Part shown: piece by piece, positions 1 through 11,600 of the stretch
Layout: each line of letters begins with the position of its first letter
How positions within the stretch are numbered: position 1 is the stretch's first letter
From: Ditylenchus dipsaci
Lineage: Eukaryota > Nematoda > Chromadorea > Rhabditida > Anguinidae
Direction of reading: 5' to 3'
Assembly: GCA_004194705.1 (NCBI GenBank)
Contig: SADC01000448.1
Span: 124,001 to 188,000 of the forward strand
DNA length: 64,000 nt
The notes under the pieces: model-generated
The model's database searches: none
What the model was told of the DNA's origin: nothing
What the model saw: the letters and a program-made list of their open reading frames with translations, nothing else
Translations under genes and position numbers: made by a program

Positions 1-23
1 GAGACAATGCTCACCATTCTCAA

Positions 24-557
24 TTAAAATTTGGACTTGCTCTGGCATAAGACTTGCAGTTTTTCCTCCAGAACATATATATCCTGTACTCTTGTTTCAG
101 AACTTCAACATCTAAAATAATAACTGACTAGGAGAAATATATAGCTTTAATTTTTATTTACCACTTGGAAGAAATACAAGGAAGTCTTGACTGTTGAGCA
201 CGTCAATATTTATAATAGACCTGTTGCTACTAGCAGTATTTATTGAACTACTACATGCTAGAGCACCAATGGACTCCCAGGCATGGGTCTGAAGTTGTTA
301 GCAACAGGATCAGGCATAGAATCAGGCATTAAACTGGCCGAAGTACTTGGCTGTTCCACCTCACTTTCAATTGAAATTCGCTTTCTCTTTGCTCGGTGTG
401 CGTTACTAACACAACTGCTATCACTTGTGGGTAAATTGTCAAGCAAGGGCAGTACTAAGGATGGTGAATGCGAAGAAGTGCTGAATAGCTCATTTTCCTC
501 ATCCATTAGAAGAGACTCAAATAAATGATTATTAGTATTATCAAATAATGTTTGCAT
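24..557 (-). CDS. Uncharacterised two-exon gene, acidic protein with NLS-like patch and C-terminal heptads
   Basis: Exon 1 is 557-162, a 50-nt intron is 161-112, exon 2 is 111-24 with TAA at 26-24. The ATG (557-555) lies 10 nt after a TTCTTAG acceptor that could be a trans-splice site. The N-terminus is acidic and Ser/Thr/Pro-rich; a basic patch RAKRKR at residues 55-60 resembles a nuclear localisation signal. The frame breaks twice, at about 266-272 and 71-86, and each break is resolved by assuming one missing base. In the frame so inferred, exon 2 has hydrophobic residues at seven-residue spacing (L, I, L), as in a short coiled coil or zipper. I do not recognise the family. A small transcription factor is an inference only. 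Confidence 0.5.
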
Positions 558-1130
558 GAAATGAATGCTAAGAATATAAGATAAAACGGTTTTTATAATA
601 ATTATGCAAAAAATGAATTTAGTTGCACAGTTAACCCTGATTTAACCTAGAAAACTTTTAAAAAACATCAACCGCGTTTTGCGGCCACGCGTCCGTCTTT
701 AACATTTTTACACTGATTTTTGAACAGATTTTCCGAATGGAATTTGTAAATCTTGTCCAAAAAATTGCAAGGATTTTAATTTTGACGGCCGTCTTTCTTT
801 AATCTTCCAACTTGTTCTTGAAGACTTACTGCCTTTTTGAGTCAGCAAATTACTTTTGAGACTAGATAGAACGGTCTTTACAAAATTTAAAAAATTTCGA
901 GATAAGAAAACTAAATATATCGGATACTAAGGATATTCATGGTAGGCAAAAAATTTTATTTGGGGTTTGACATCTCTTACTTTTTCAATACTTAAGTTCA
1001 ATACCTTAATGAACACCACCCAAAATTAAATAATTTTCGAGTAACGCCAAATTTATTGGCTAAGTGACTATTTGTAACTGACGAATCTGTAGCTTCAAAT
1101 TAATAACCAGTAATTTTTTTTACATTTCAG
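558..1130. other. Intergenic spacer
   Basis: AT-rich, no coding exon seen. It lies between two divergent genes and probably holds both promoters; I see no TATA-like element I would defend. A T-rich acceptor ends it at 1130. Confidence 0.5.
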
Positions 1131-4100
1131 CAACAGTCTTCATGGGTTCTACACGACCTGACTCCTCGTCTCACATTCCTGACAACGGTATGGAATACTT
1201 TGAAGAAGAGGAGTGGATTCAAGTGCACTGGAGTCACCCTCAACAAGCTTCTACCCCAACTTCTATGAGCAAAATATTCTGGATGGGGAGGACACAGAGT
1301 GCTATATAGTGGATGAAGATGCTTCTCAGTACGAATTGGAAGAGAGCATCATTGAGGACGAGTCTATCCACCACAATTATAGCTTCAATCACAACGCTAA
1401 GAATGGTGAAGATACTGGAGAACACCAAGGACACACCTACACTTATATCAGCGCATCGCCACCATATCAAGTAAATTTTTTTAACAAAGACAGAACTTAT
1501 TGCTTATGAAAATTGTAGTAGGGTTATACGCAACATTTAAACCAATAATAGGAAGCAGAACTAGTCAAAAAGGTTTTCTAGCATAGCTCTCGTCTCCATT
1601 ATACCATCCGACTTTAATTTTAAAAGAGCTGTTACAGGTTTTTCTTAAAAGGCCATTGCCACCTGTTTTAAATTGTCCCCGCCAATTCAAATTTATTTAC
1701 CTAATCATTGAACTTCTGTACGGATGTTTCAACTTGGTTTATAACAAAACAAGGCCTAAAATTTATTTTTAGGTACAGTTTTGTTAGAAACCAAGTTGAA
1801 AAATCCGTACGTAAATCCAATGATGAAGAAAAAATTTTGAATTGGCGGGGACAACCGTTGTCGGAGACGGCAATGACCCTTTAACTAGAACGAGAAGAAA
1901 ATGGCGATAAATTATGAATAATTTTTCTACAAACGTAGTCTAACCAGGATACCTCAAGTAGTGTTTTCCAAGATTTCGTTCAGAGATTTTTTCGCACATT
2001 CTTGTAGAGCACTCCGAGGTTATATAAAAAAGTGCTTCCAGCATCTCCAGATCATTTGAAAATTTATGAACACGATAACACGATATCATGATACGAGTAT
2101 CATGATACGGTATCATGGTTTTAAGCCTGCTTTTAATTTGTCTTTGTTTCACAAATTTTTTGACTATCTAATTTGTATGGGGTGATTTCTTGCTTATTTA
2201 ACTATTACCTTAACTATTACTTTGAAAAATATCTCAGGCTGGTCAAAATGTTGCGAAGAGGATGATACCTGAGAGTGGCGGGAATTCAAATGAAGTGCTT
2301 TTTTCTCAAGAACTTGGATATTTATCGAATTTAAGTTGTGATAAGATAGTGTTTTTTTACTTTTTATGATAGCGAATATGAAAGCCCAGCAATGGTACAC
2401 AATGGTATAAAACATGTGTAACTACATATAAACTAGACTTTTTATCTAGAAGTCAACATGGAAATGCCGATTTCGGCATCTAGCTTTCCTGTCGATCTTC
2501 TTGATGAAAATTTTCGAAATTTTATATAAAGTTACACACGTTCTTTATACCATTGTGTAGTGTAGATGATGAGCTTTCATGTGCAATATCATAAGGAGTA
2601 AAAATACCATCTCATGATAGCTAAAATTCAAAAAATATTCGAATTTCTAAGAAAAAGAAGTACTTATTTAAATTCCTGCCACTGTCAGGTATCGGCCTCT
2701 TTGCAACATTTTGACCTGCTATGAGGTATTTTTCAAATTACTAGTTATAGCACAATATGCAAGAGATCACCCCATACAAGTCGGATACTAGAGAAACTAT
2801 AGTGTTTTTTTAAACAAACGACCGGTAGAATCACAATCAGAACGGTTTTATATAATTGGAAAAAAAGACTTGAAAATTCAAGATAAAAACAGTGAAGGAC
2901 GACTTTGGGATGTATGTTCAATCGAGACTCGACTTTACCTCTTTTTTACAGGAATACATCACCTCGTCTTTGGCAGCCGACAATGAGTACCCAAGGTTAG
3001 AAGCTTCTCAGGGCTTCGAAAATCTTGAACTTAATGATCTACTGCCTTCTAATGCTACTTCTAAACCTACCTCAACAGCTTCCAATCAACATCACCAAAA
3101 GGCTTCTTCGTATAGTCAGTTCCATGGATATAGCAGTACTTTTGCAGGGCAGGATAGAAATTCGAAAATCTCTAACAGCCATAACCCTACTATAAATAGA
3201 AATAGCAAGAAATTTGGTGGGTTTGTTTGCCCGGAGTGCAAGAGCAAATTCTCCAATCAAGAGATGTTGCTGGCCCACGTGGAGCCCTGCTACATGGAAG
3301 CTATCGAATATGAGGCAGTTATGCTCTTTCGGTGGGTTTAATATTAGCTAAAGTCCATAAGATATCGGTTCAATTTTCAGGCATAATTCTAATGGATGTG
3401 CTTCGCCAGAACACAGCCGTCGAGTCCCCAAAGGCGACTTTTCAAATAATATCAACAACGGGATCCGAGTTACTATCGCCGAAAAACCAGTCAGTTTCAA
3501 GTTCAAAAAAAAACTGATGTTAAATGATAACCTTTGTGGTTTAGATTTCAAAAGAAGTTTCAAGTCTACCTAAAAATGTGTACCAAAGAGCAACAGGAAC
3601 AACTCTTCTCCTCCCTTTGTTTTTGACGAGAAAAGCTTCAAGTAAGCTAGTTTTGGAAATAAGGATGCTCTGCTAAACTGAGGGCTGGGAACATTTGACT
3701 CTTTAAATAAATTTATTTGAAAAAATAAAATACCATTGGTTTAGTCTAAATGAGCATTTGAACCACCCTAATCTCATCACCTCAAAATCTGGCAGAATAA
3801 GTGCTATTGTTACGATTGAAAAGCCTTGTTTTTCACAAACCACAACCAAGCTAGCGGATGAGTTTACCCAAAGAGAGGAGGTCAAGCCTCAATCTAGTCA
3901 AGACTTCATGGAGGAAGAGGATGACGAAGAACTAGTTAGCTACAACCTAATGCAACAACATCAACAACAATGTAAGCCTTCTTCTTATTTTAGCCATATA
4001 AATGAACCTTTTATTTTCAGCCCAGAGAATTGATATAACAAATGCAAAAGCAAACTCCAGCTTCTTGTCCCACTTGGATACCAAAATGGAATGTCCGGAA

Positions 4101-4751
4101 TGCGGACTGAGGCTTTACAGGCACAACTTTAGTGCTCACTACAGGATACATACTGGAGAACTCCCTTATCCTTGTGACTATTGCAGCAAGAGATTTAGGT
4201 ATGACTGGCTTTGGGATAATCTTAAAAAGACATGGTTTCAAAACCACTTCTAAATTTTATACCCCATTCTTGTCAACTGGTTGTCACAAATTTTACGCTC
4301 GTCCGTACAATAAAAATACCGGTTTACTCCTTCCGTAGTGATCGATCCTGGCTTCAAATCAATCTTGCTCCTATGGAGAGGGTACACGGAGTTAGCTGTA
4401 TGTGGTTTAATAAGCTTTTATAGCAGGGCTTCTAATGGCTTTTTTTTAGAAAATAATTCCAGGGTATTTTAGTAAGAGCGGAAACCATGGCTTGTAGGCA
4501 AATTGATTCCTAGGGTTATATCTACGCAAATTTAAACAATTTTCACCCGATGTAAATTATTCGACAGAGTTTTTTTGTAGGACCTCTTCAGCTCTAAAAG
4601 TTCATCATAGATGTCATACAGGGGAAAACCTTATTGTTGTCCACAATGTCCATATGCTTGCATAACCAAGAGGAATCTCGACCGTCATGTCTACAACAAC
4701 CACACCAAAGACACTTGTAGAAGAAAAAGTAACCATTCTAGCTACCCTTAA
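1131..4751 (+). CDS. C2H2 zinc-finger protein, six exons, probable DNA-binding regulator
   Basis: Exons: 1131-1470 (ATG at 1142), 2952-3331, 3381-3518, 3745-3971, 4021-4198, 4581-4751 (TAA 4749-4751); all junction phases agree, predicting about 474 residues. Four finger-like units are visible: an atypical C2HC finger (C-x2-C-x12-H-x3-C) near 3229-3292, then three C-terminal C2H2 fingers across exons 5-6, two joined by TGE-type linkers. The rest is Ser/Gln/acidic, typical of nuclear regulators. Two one-base losses interrupt the frame: the G pair at 1215-1216 and the A run at 4625-4628 inside the last linker. The 3' end of exon 3 and 5' end of exon 4 are the least certain boundaries. The acceptor at 1130, 11 nt before the ATG, may be a trans-splice site. 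Intron 1 (1481 nt) is swollen by two foldback elements. Confidence 0.85.
1649..1880. mobile_element. TTAA-flanked foldback element
   Basis: Flanked by TTAA at 1645-1648 and 1881-1884. The two arms are inverted repeats around a short loop. The core (AACTTCTGTACGGA, then TTTCAACTTGGTTT) recurs in the elements at 33721 and 45056, so this is one family with different outer ends. It lies in intron 1 of the zinc-finger gene. Confidence 0.75.
2162..2794. mobile_element. Foldback element in zinc-finger intron 1
   Basis: Long imperfect inverted repeat: the left arm contains TTTGTATGGGGTGAT and GGTCAAAATGTTGC, and the reverse complement recurs at the right arm (GCAACATTTTGACC, ATCACCCCATACAA). No coding capacity seen. 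Confidence 0.75.
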
Positions 4752-5371
4752 TCTTTATGAACAACAAGTTATATGTCAATTTAGTAACTACTTTCCCTCG
4801 CACCAGAAAAGGGCGCTATGATGGCAGTGAAGGCACTCATTTGTTTTACAGTCCTAAACAACAACCCTAGGCCATTTTAATGGTGCGTATACAAGCAATG
4901 ATGACAATATGGAAGATGTGATTGTCAGTGAGCCAAAACATCTTTCTGGCTCCTATGTCTACTTCAGCATGGTTTGATTTAGTATTTTAAGATTTAGAAA
5001 AAAGTCTAGTACTTTTTTTCGATGACCTTATCCTGGATAAACACCCACTCATTCCGACTCAAAATAAGACTTGTAATAACTGTAGAATTTCTCGTATATT
5101 GTACGCAAAGCTCTACAGTTGTTGCTGTCTTTTTTTTTTCATAAATCATGCTGAGTCAGAGTTAGACCCGTAAAAAAGTTTGAATTGAGACATGTTGTAG
5201 AATTTTGCAAAAGTGTTTTAATAAGTTGAAAAATTTCAACCAAATATTGCTAGCAAGATTAACAGGCGCCTTACAGGCGCAAAATCGGTTGTTAAAACTT
5301 TTGGTGGGTGCGTGTAGCTCAAAAAAGAGCTGATTCTCTGTAGATCAACCTTCTCAATACACCTACATTGA
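4752..5371. other. Intergenic spacer
   Basis: No gene or clear repeat recognised apart from AT-rich sequence and a short GGCGCCTTACAGGCGC palindrome near 5265. Confidence 0.4.
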
Positions 5372-5640
5372 AACTAGCCCAGGTTCAAAAACTCAAGGTC
5401 TTCTAAGTCAAAAATGGAAAGGATAGTTGACCAAAATTTTCCGACAAACATTCTTGTTCGCGGCATTCAGTCACCTTTATCTAACTTTTCTCAAGCAAAG
5501 TTATACTTGTTAGATAGCTTACACGGGAAAGGCACGACCACCCCGTCACGTATCAAGGAACCTTATATACCAAAAGATAGCCCTAACCGAGCTTGTTATT
5601 TAACCGCGATCCGATTTCCTATGGAGCAGTGTTAGAGATT
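5372..5640. repeat. Dispersed repeat segment, duplicated at 6146-6333 and diverged at 5703-5810
   Basis: 5372-5553 is repeated almost base for base (one A-run length difference noted) at 6146-6333 inside the neighbouring hAT-like element; a clearly older copy is at 5703-5810. Its right part (ACACGGGAAAGGCACG onwards, to about 5630) is the same sequence that forms the ends of the foldback at 43022-43862. Confidence 0.8.
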
Positions 5641-5829
5641 GTAGATTTTAACCTTTCTAATACCCTACACCAAATGTCACATCGAAAACAGAGTTACTGG
5701 CCTTCCAAAATGGAAAAGCATAGTTAACCAAAAATTTCCGGCGACGATTTTTGTTCGCGGCATACAGTCAACTTTTTGTATTTTTTCAGGCAAACTCTTT
5801 CATATTAGATAGCTGTAGACTCTTAGAGT

Positions 5830-6948
5830 AGGGTTGTCGATGCATCGAAATTTTCGATTAATCGAATCGATAATCGAAAATCGAAATTTTCGATTAATCG
5901 AATCGAATCGATAATCGAAATCGAAATTTTCGATTAATCGAATCGATAATCGAAATTTTCAATGAATCGAATCGAAAAACCCGAAATTTTTTTGATCCTC
6001 TTAACACGCAAAAGGCCGACTGTAACTTTCTGGTGTATAACCCTGACTTTTCACGCTGAGCACGATGGCGCACGAAATTTTCGTGAAAAGGTGTGAGTGG
6101 AACGGGTAAAATAGCTCCTAAAAATAGGTCACTTTCACCACTAGCCCAGGTTCAAACTAGCCCAGGTTCAAAAACTCAAGGTCTTCTAAGTCAAAAATGG
6201 AAAGGATAGTTGACCAAATTTTCCGACAAACATTCTTGTTCGCGGCATTCAGTCACCTTTATCTAACTTTTCTCAAGCAAAGTTATACTTGTTAGATAGC
6301 TTACACGGGAAAGGCACGACCACCCCGTCACCTACTCTTAACCACCTGGAATTTGTGCGAAAATCGGCGGTACTCGCTTAAATTAAAGAAGGACTTAGAT
6401 GTGTAATATACCAGAACAGAGGGCGTAATCAGGGCTATCTATTGCTCGCAAACTTGTATCTGAGTGATTTCAATTTACCAGAGCATTTTGGATTTTCTCA
6501 TTACAAGCCAGTTTTCGAAAACCCTCTATTTTAATCATGAAATGGTCCTAGACATGCCTAGACATATGTAAAACACTTGTGTCTTACATATCATTTCGGA
6601 CTTTGGCTTCCAAAAAATTATTTAAGACTTTTTTGGCTTTCGAAAATTACTTTAGGCTTGTGTTTTCTGGAAATTATTTCAGACTTTTCTTTTCAGCAAT
6701 TACTTCAGACTTTGGCTTTTCCATGTGTACACATTCTCCGTGTGATATAAAAGGCTACCTTAAGACCGCAGAAGATTCCATTAATAATGGAATCGAATCG
6801 ATAATCGAAATTTTCGATTAATCGAATCGAATCGATAATCGATAATCGAAATTTTCGATTAATCGAATCGAATCGATAATCGATAATCGAAATTTTTCGA
6901 TTAATGAGTGCGATTAATCGATTTCGATTAATCGAATCGACAACCTAT
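5830..6948. mobile_element. hAT-like element with CGATTAATCG word-satellite ends
   Basis: An 8-bp target duplication CTTAGAGT is at 5822-5829 and 6949-6956. The ends are inverted (AGGGTTGTCGAT and its complement). Next to each end, and nowhere else inside, lie stretches made of ATCGAATCGATAATCGAAA-type words. The middle carries a near-identical copy of the segment just upstream of the insertion (5372-5553) and an AT-rich remainder. No transposase seen. Confidence 0.85.
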
Positions 6949-7040
6949 CTTAGAGTTAACCTTCCTAATACATAAACACCGAGTTTCTGATCGAAAACTT
7001 GGTTAACCGGAAAAAGAAGTCAAAATATAACTGGTTAACT

Positions 7041-7421
7041 ATGAGCGTTAAGAAGTCATGCCAAATACTATATGTAGATTTTCAGAACACCTTAAGAAAA
7101 GCAATTCAGCTGGTTGAGGACAACAATTTGATGAAACTAAAGCAAATACTTAACGAGAACCTGATTCAAGCCAAAGATATTAAAGGCAACTCCATAATCA
7201 AAGCCGCTGCTTTAAATGGAAGAAATGAAATAATCAAGTTTTTAATCAGGCAATATGGACAGTATGTGGAACGACAGGTAAAATTTTTTTTACATTTCAA
7301 ATGGACGAATGAATTTGTAAATTTTCAGTTGTCACAATACTTAAGTAACGAAGAATTCAAAATTTTCAGGATATTTAACACTTTTGTTTGTATATATGTT
7401 GCATTGAAGATTCTCGCATAA
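7041..7421 (+). CDS. Small ankyrin-repeat-like protein with hydrophobic C-terminus
   Basis: Open from 6999; ATG at 7041 is the first in frame. A 51-nt intron (7278-7328) with good GT and ATTTTCAG borders is a multiple of three and has no stop, so both spliced (about 109 aa) and retained forms are open. The middle (lengths and helix pattern around KGNSIIKAAALNGRNEIIKF) resembles an ankyrin unit with flanking helices. The last 20 residues are hydrophobic and could be a tail anchor. AATAAA follows at about 7443. An acceptor-like site at 7085 leaves open that this is only the 3' part of a larger gene. Family assignment is by pattern only. Confidence 0.5.
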   Translation: MSVKKSCQILYVDFQNTLRKAIQLVEDNNLMKLKQILNENLIQAKDIKGNSIIKAAALNGRNEIIKFLIRQYGQYVERQVKFFLHFKWTNEFVNFQLSQYLSNEEFKIFRIFNTFVCIYVALKILA

Positions 7422-7517
7422 GATCCTTGTATTTAAATGCCAAATAAACCATTTTAACGGCTAATTTATACACTTTTGATCAATGAAGTTGGCCTTATTT
7501 CTCAATCGGGGTTTTTT

Positions 7518-7710
7518 TTATCTTGGTCCCCCTGCTGCTGTTTTTTATGCGTTTTAGACTAATGCTCAGGCAAAAGTAGGCCAGCGTTTGTCATCCCGAA
7601 CTTTAGCATAAGCCTAAAATACGTTTGAATCCGTCCTAACATACGCTGGCCAACCCTTGCCTAAGCCTGAAAAATCACAAAAAGACAGCAGGAGGGACCA
7701 AGGCAAACCC
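7518..7710. mobile_element. Foldback element with CTTGGTCCCCCTGCTG arms
   Basis: Terminal inverted repeat CTTGGTCCCCCTGCTG at the left and its complement near 7685-7703. The interior has TTGCCTAAGCCTG and similar words near the telomeric TTAGGC unit, shared with the elements at 12886 and 32592. Confidence 0.65.
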
Positions 7711-7929
7711 CTCCCCTCCACTAAGGGATAGAGCCATGAAATTTACTGATGGAAACCGATTTGTGAGCATTAATTTATGAAAAAAGTTGATCAGGGTTGA
7801 TGGCTTAATTAAGCTGTTCTATTTAACCGTTGCTAATACCAGAAAAACATCAATGGACGGCATTGGGTACAAAAAGTAGAATTATCTTAGTGTCACGTAA
7901 AACAGAGAGAAAAAGTAGAGCCATGTCTT

Positions 7930-7990
7930 TGCTTTGTGTAATAGGTAGATGCTCTTGAAAGTCGCAGGTTCAAAACCCTCATATTTTATG
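7930..7990 (+). other. Decayed tRNA-like sequence
   Basis: A GGTAGATGC D-arm-like stretch is followed at tRNA spacing by CGCAGGTTCAAAACC, close to the B box. No acceptor stem forms. It may be a tRNA pseudogene or SINE fossil. Confidence 0.25.
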
Positions 7991-8627
7991 TGTATGAACA
8001 TGGATTTGATGTGCTTGTTATATACAACACTCCTCCATTTAAACTCTATCTCTGACTTTAAGGGACGCGGTATTTTGCACCATCTTGAAGTCATTAGCCC
8101 GAAAACGCATGAATCTGATTCAGGCTATTTTGGAAAGCGTATATTTCTGAGTGGAAGCGATGCGCATTTGAAGTTCAATCCAGCTGTAGAATTTCCACAG
8201 TTATTAACAAAAATGCACTACCTTGAATGAGGATGATCATGCATCATGCAGTCGATTTCTCCATTTTCACTTGACAGTGCAAAATACATCCTAGACTACC
8301 AGCCCCCACCCCAGTAAGAAATTAAAAAAGGTTTAAATAGAGGCGTGTTACATTATCACAAACATCTGAGAAGTATGTATGGGAATGCATGTAAAAATGT
8401 GAACACAAATTCAGTTTCTGGTTAAAGATGAATTTTCCAAAAGGAAGCGTAAGAAGGACAGGCTAAAACAGCAAATAAAACGACTCCAAATATTGTAGTT
8501 TGTGTAGCTTGCGGTCTCCTCTTTCGGTATTCCTTCTGTTGGGAAAAAGTAAAGAATTCATTGTTCATTGCATCTTATTCCTCAATGTTCTGAACATATT
8601 TAATCTAAGATCAATTTTAATGTTCAG

Positions 8628-11600
8628 TGGTATGAAGCACAGCTGGTTACATTTGGATAAGATCAAAGAGGATAGCTATAGGTGAAAATTTATATAGCAA
8701 AAGCATTTTTTACTTTTTGAAGTTTAGAGAGAATGTATTTCTATCATGGAAAACTTACGCACATTTGGGGGTCAGGTGCTTGCTCAAGCTTTGAGTGCAG
8801 CTTATAAAACAGTGCCTGATGGATTCCTGCTTAATAGTTTTCATTGCTATTTCATTCGGGGAGGTGAGTTTTTTCAAAAAACTATCAGGTTAAAGAAATT
8901 GTGTGAAAATCTTAAGTGTTATTATAAGGGAAAATACCAATATCATTGAAGAAGCATGCTCCTACCGTATTTCCTGTAATTTAGCCCGGGGCTAAATTTT
9001 TTGGACGCCCAAAAATTTTGAAATTGTAAATCAAAATGCCCTAACTCTGAAGTTCTATTCAAAAGAAAAGGGAGGGGGCTAAATTAGAGGAAATACGGTA
9101 AGTGACACCAGGAAAAAGGCGAAGACCGTCAACAAGCTTTGAGGATAAAGCCGCAAAATGTGATATTTTTGGTAATGACAATTTTTAAAATTAAAAAAAA
9201 TTAATGTTGCACCAGTAAAATGTTTAAGCTTTTCGAGTGCCCATGAGTTCAAAAATAGAATTCTTGACTCTAGTAGCGAAAAGGCTTACTAACCCCCAAA
9301 ATTTTTTATAAACTTGAGTAGAAAGTACCTAAATAGTAGTCCCAGAACACGGAAAAGTGTTTCTTACGAAGTGTTTCTTCACAGACATTTCTTAGTCCAA
9401 TCTTAAAAGCCCTGAGGCTAGGCCTTACCCTAAAAAAAGTTTTCCAAAGCCTGGTTAGAGTAGTTTTAGGGGGGGGCGGTCAGATTTGGAGAGAGGGTAT
9501 TTATAATTGGGTGAATCAAAAAAAATTGGGTGAAAATCTTAAGTGTTATTATAAGGGAAAATAGCAATATCACATCACTGGTTGTAACCAGGGCCGAAAT
9601 TGGGGAGGGGGGGGGGGTTTGGAGAGGGTAGGGGGGTTGCTCGTAGGGGTAATTCACCGCCCCCCTTGACCGTGAAAATTAGGCAAATTATCCCCCCCCC
9701 TTGAGAAAGTTCAAGTTGCGGCCCTGGTTGTAACCAGGTTTAAGTTAAATCGGAACTTCATTAGCGCAAAAAAATGGGACGAGGATTAAATGTGCCACCT
9801 TTTGTTGAAATATGCCACCTTTTGTTGAAATGTGCCACCTTTTGTTGAAATGTGCCACCTTTTGGATAAAAAGTACCATTTTCGGTTGAAAATTCCCCCC
9901 CTTTTGTTGAAATGTGCCACCTTTTGTTCAAATGTGGGTGATCTGACGAGAAGGATTTCTATCCACAAGAAATTACGGATGTGCCTATTGGAGGAAAGCG
10001 AAGGAAAGAAAGCGGAAAGCTTTTTATGGTGTTTTTTCTAACATATTTTGGCATATTTCGCGTTTTTAGAGCATATTTGCATATTTACTGCATACCGTAT
10101 CCGCTCTAATTATAGACCCGGGTCTATAATTTTTTAACTACCAACCCCCCCCCTCGAGGGGGGGGTCTAGAATTAGAGAGGGGTCTATAATAAGAGAGTG
10201 GTCTATAATTAGAGCGGATACGGTATACTGACTTTTTGGTGAATATTTTGGTCATATTTTGACTATTTATGCTTAAAAATTTTAAATATCAAACATCTAT
10301 GCTGAATTTTTGTTATCTTCTTATTTTAACGTAGTCTTTTTAGCTGAATCACCTTGATACCTATAAGCGAAAATTTATTTTCGGTCAAACTCTATTTAAG
10401 GAAAACAGTGGTCCTCGTCTGAAAAACGCATCTTTACAAGATTTGACAAAGTACAAAGTTTGTGCGGCGTTACAGCTTTAACTCAGCATGATAGTTTAAA
10501 ATAAAAAATAAGTTCTGTCTTCATTCACCCGTCCCAGATTTTCATATGGCAAAAATGACAAAACCTAAATTCTTTTTCAAAGTGATCATTTTTACTTGCA
10601 AGCCACTCAATAGCCAATTTTTAGGGCATATTTTGTCAAACTTTCAGCATATTTCGCGATTTTCAGGGCATATTTTGCTGTTCTAGGTATATTTATGCGC
10701 GTATTTCTCATTGTTGAAAGCATATAAATCCGGTCTTTATTGATGAATAAAAGAAAATTATGTTTTGTTCGAAATAGTTTCTCGTTGTAACTTTTGTGTA
10801 ATGGAATGAAATAAAGACTATCATTTGCAGATATTTAAGATAGAACTGTAGTGAAATAATTAGTTAGAAGAACACTATAGTGTGAGGCTTGAAAAGTAGG
10901 TGAGTGTAGTATCAGCGATGTGGAGTGGTAGGTGTAGACTACAGTAGATAAGGTGGCACTTTTTAGCCAAAAGGTGGCACATTTCAACAAAAAGTGGCAC
11001 TTTTCAACAAAAGGTGGCACATTTCAGCTTTGTTGACTAAAACTCAAAAAAGGTGGCACTTTTCAGCTAAAAGGTGGCACTTTTCAGATTTATCCAAAAT
11101 AATATTGTTAATAAATATAAAAATTTTTCAGGAGAAGAAAAGTGGAAATAATATACGAGGTCAAACGTCTTCGCAATGGTCGAAACTTTTGCATTAGAAC
11201 AGTGGAAGCACTTCAAAATGGCAAGGTTATACACACCAGCGAATTTTCTTTTCAAAAAGTAATTCAGTTAAAAAGTTAATCATCGTTGATAGTTATAATA
11301 GTTTAAATAAGTTAAGGAATCATCGGCTTCCAAATTTAAAGTCACACCCAGGTTTCCAAATGTGGCTCCACCTGAGGGACTAATAAATTCCATTGAAAGC
11401 CGAGCTGATTTTCTAAAAAATGGAGGAAACAAGCTGCACATCCGTGGTGTACACGTGGAACTCATTGCTGATAGTGTGGAGCTAAGACCTTGTGACCATA
11501 AGCTCTATACTCAAGGCATCAAACCAATAGATCAGAAAGATGGCTCAATGAAGCAATATGTTTGGATCAAGTACAAAGATGTTGTTCGTAAGATATTTGC

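Noticed and set aside
9786..11020. Small proteins in the TGCCACC arrays
   Set aside because: Frames are by-products of inverted tandem units.
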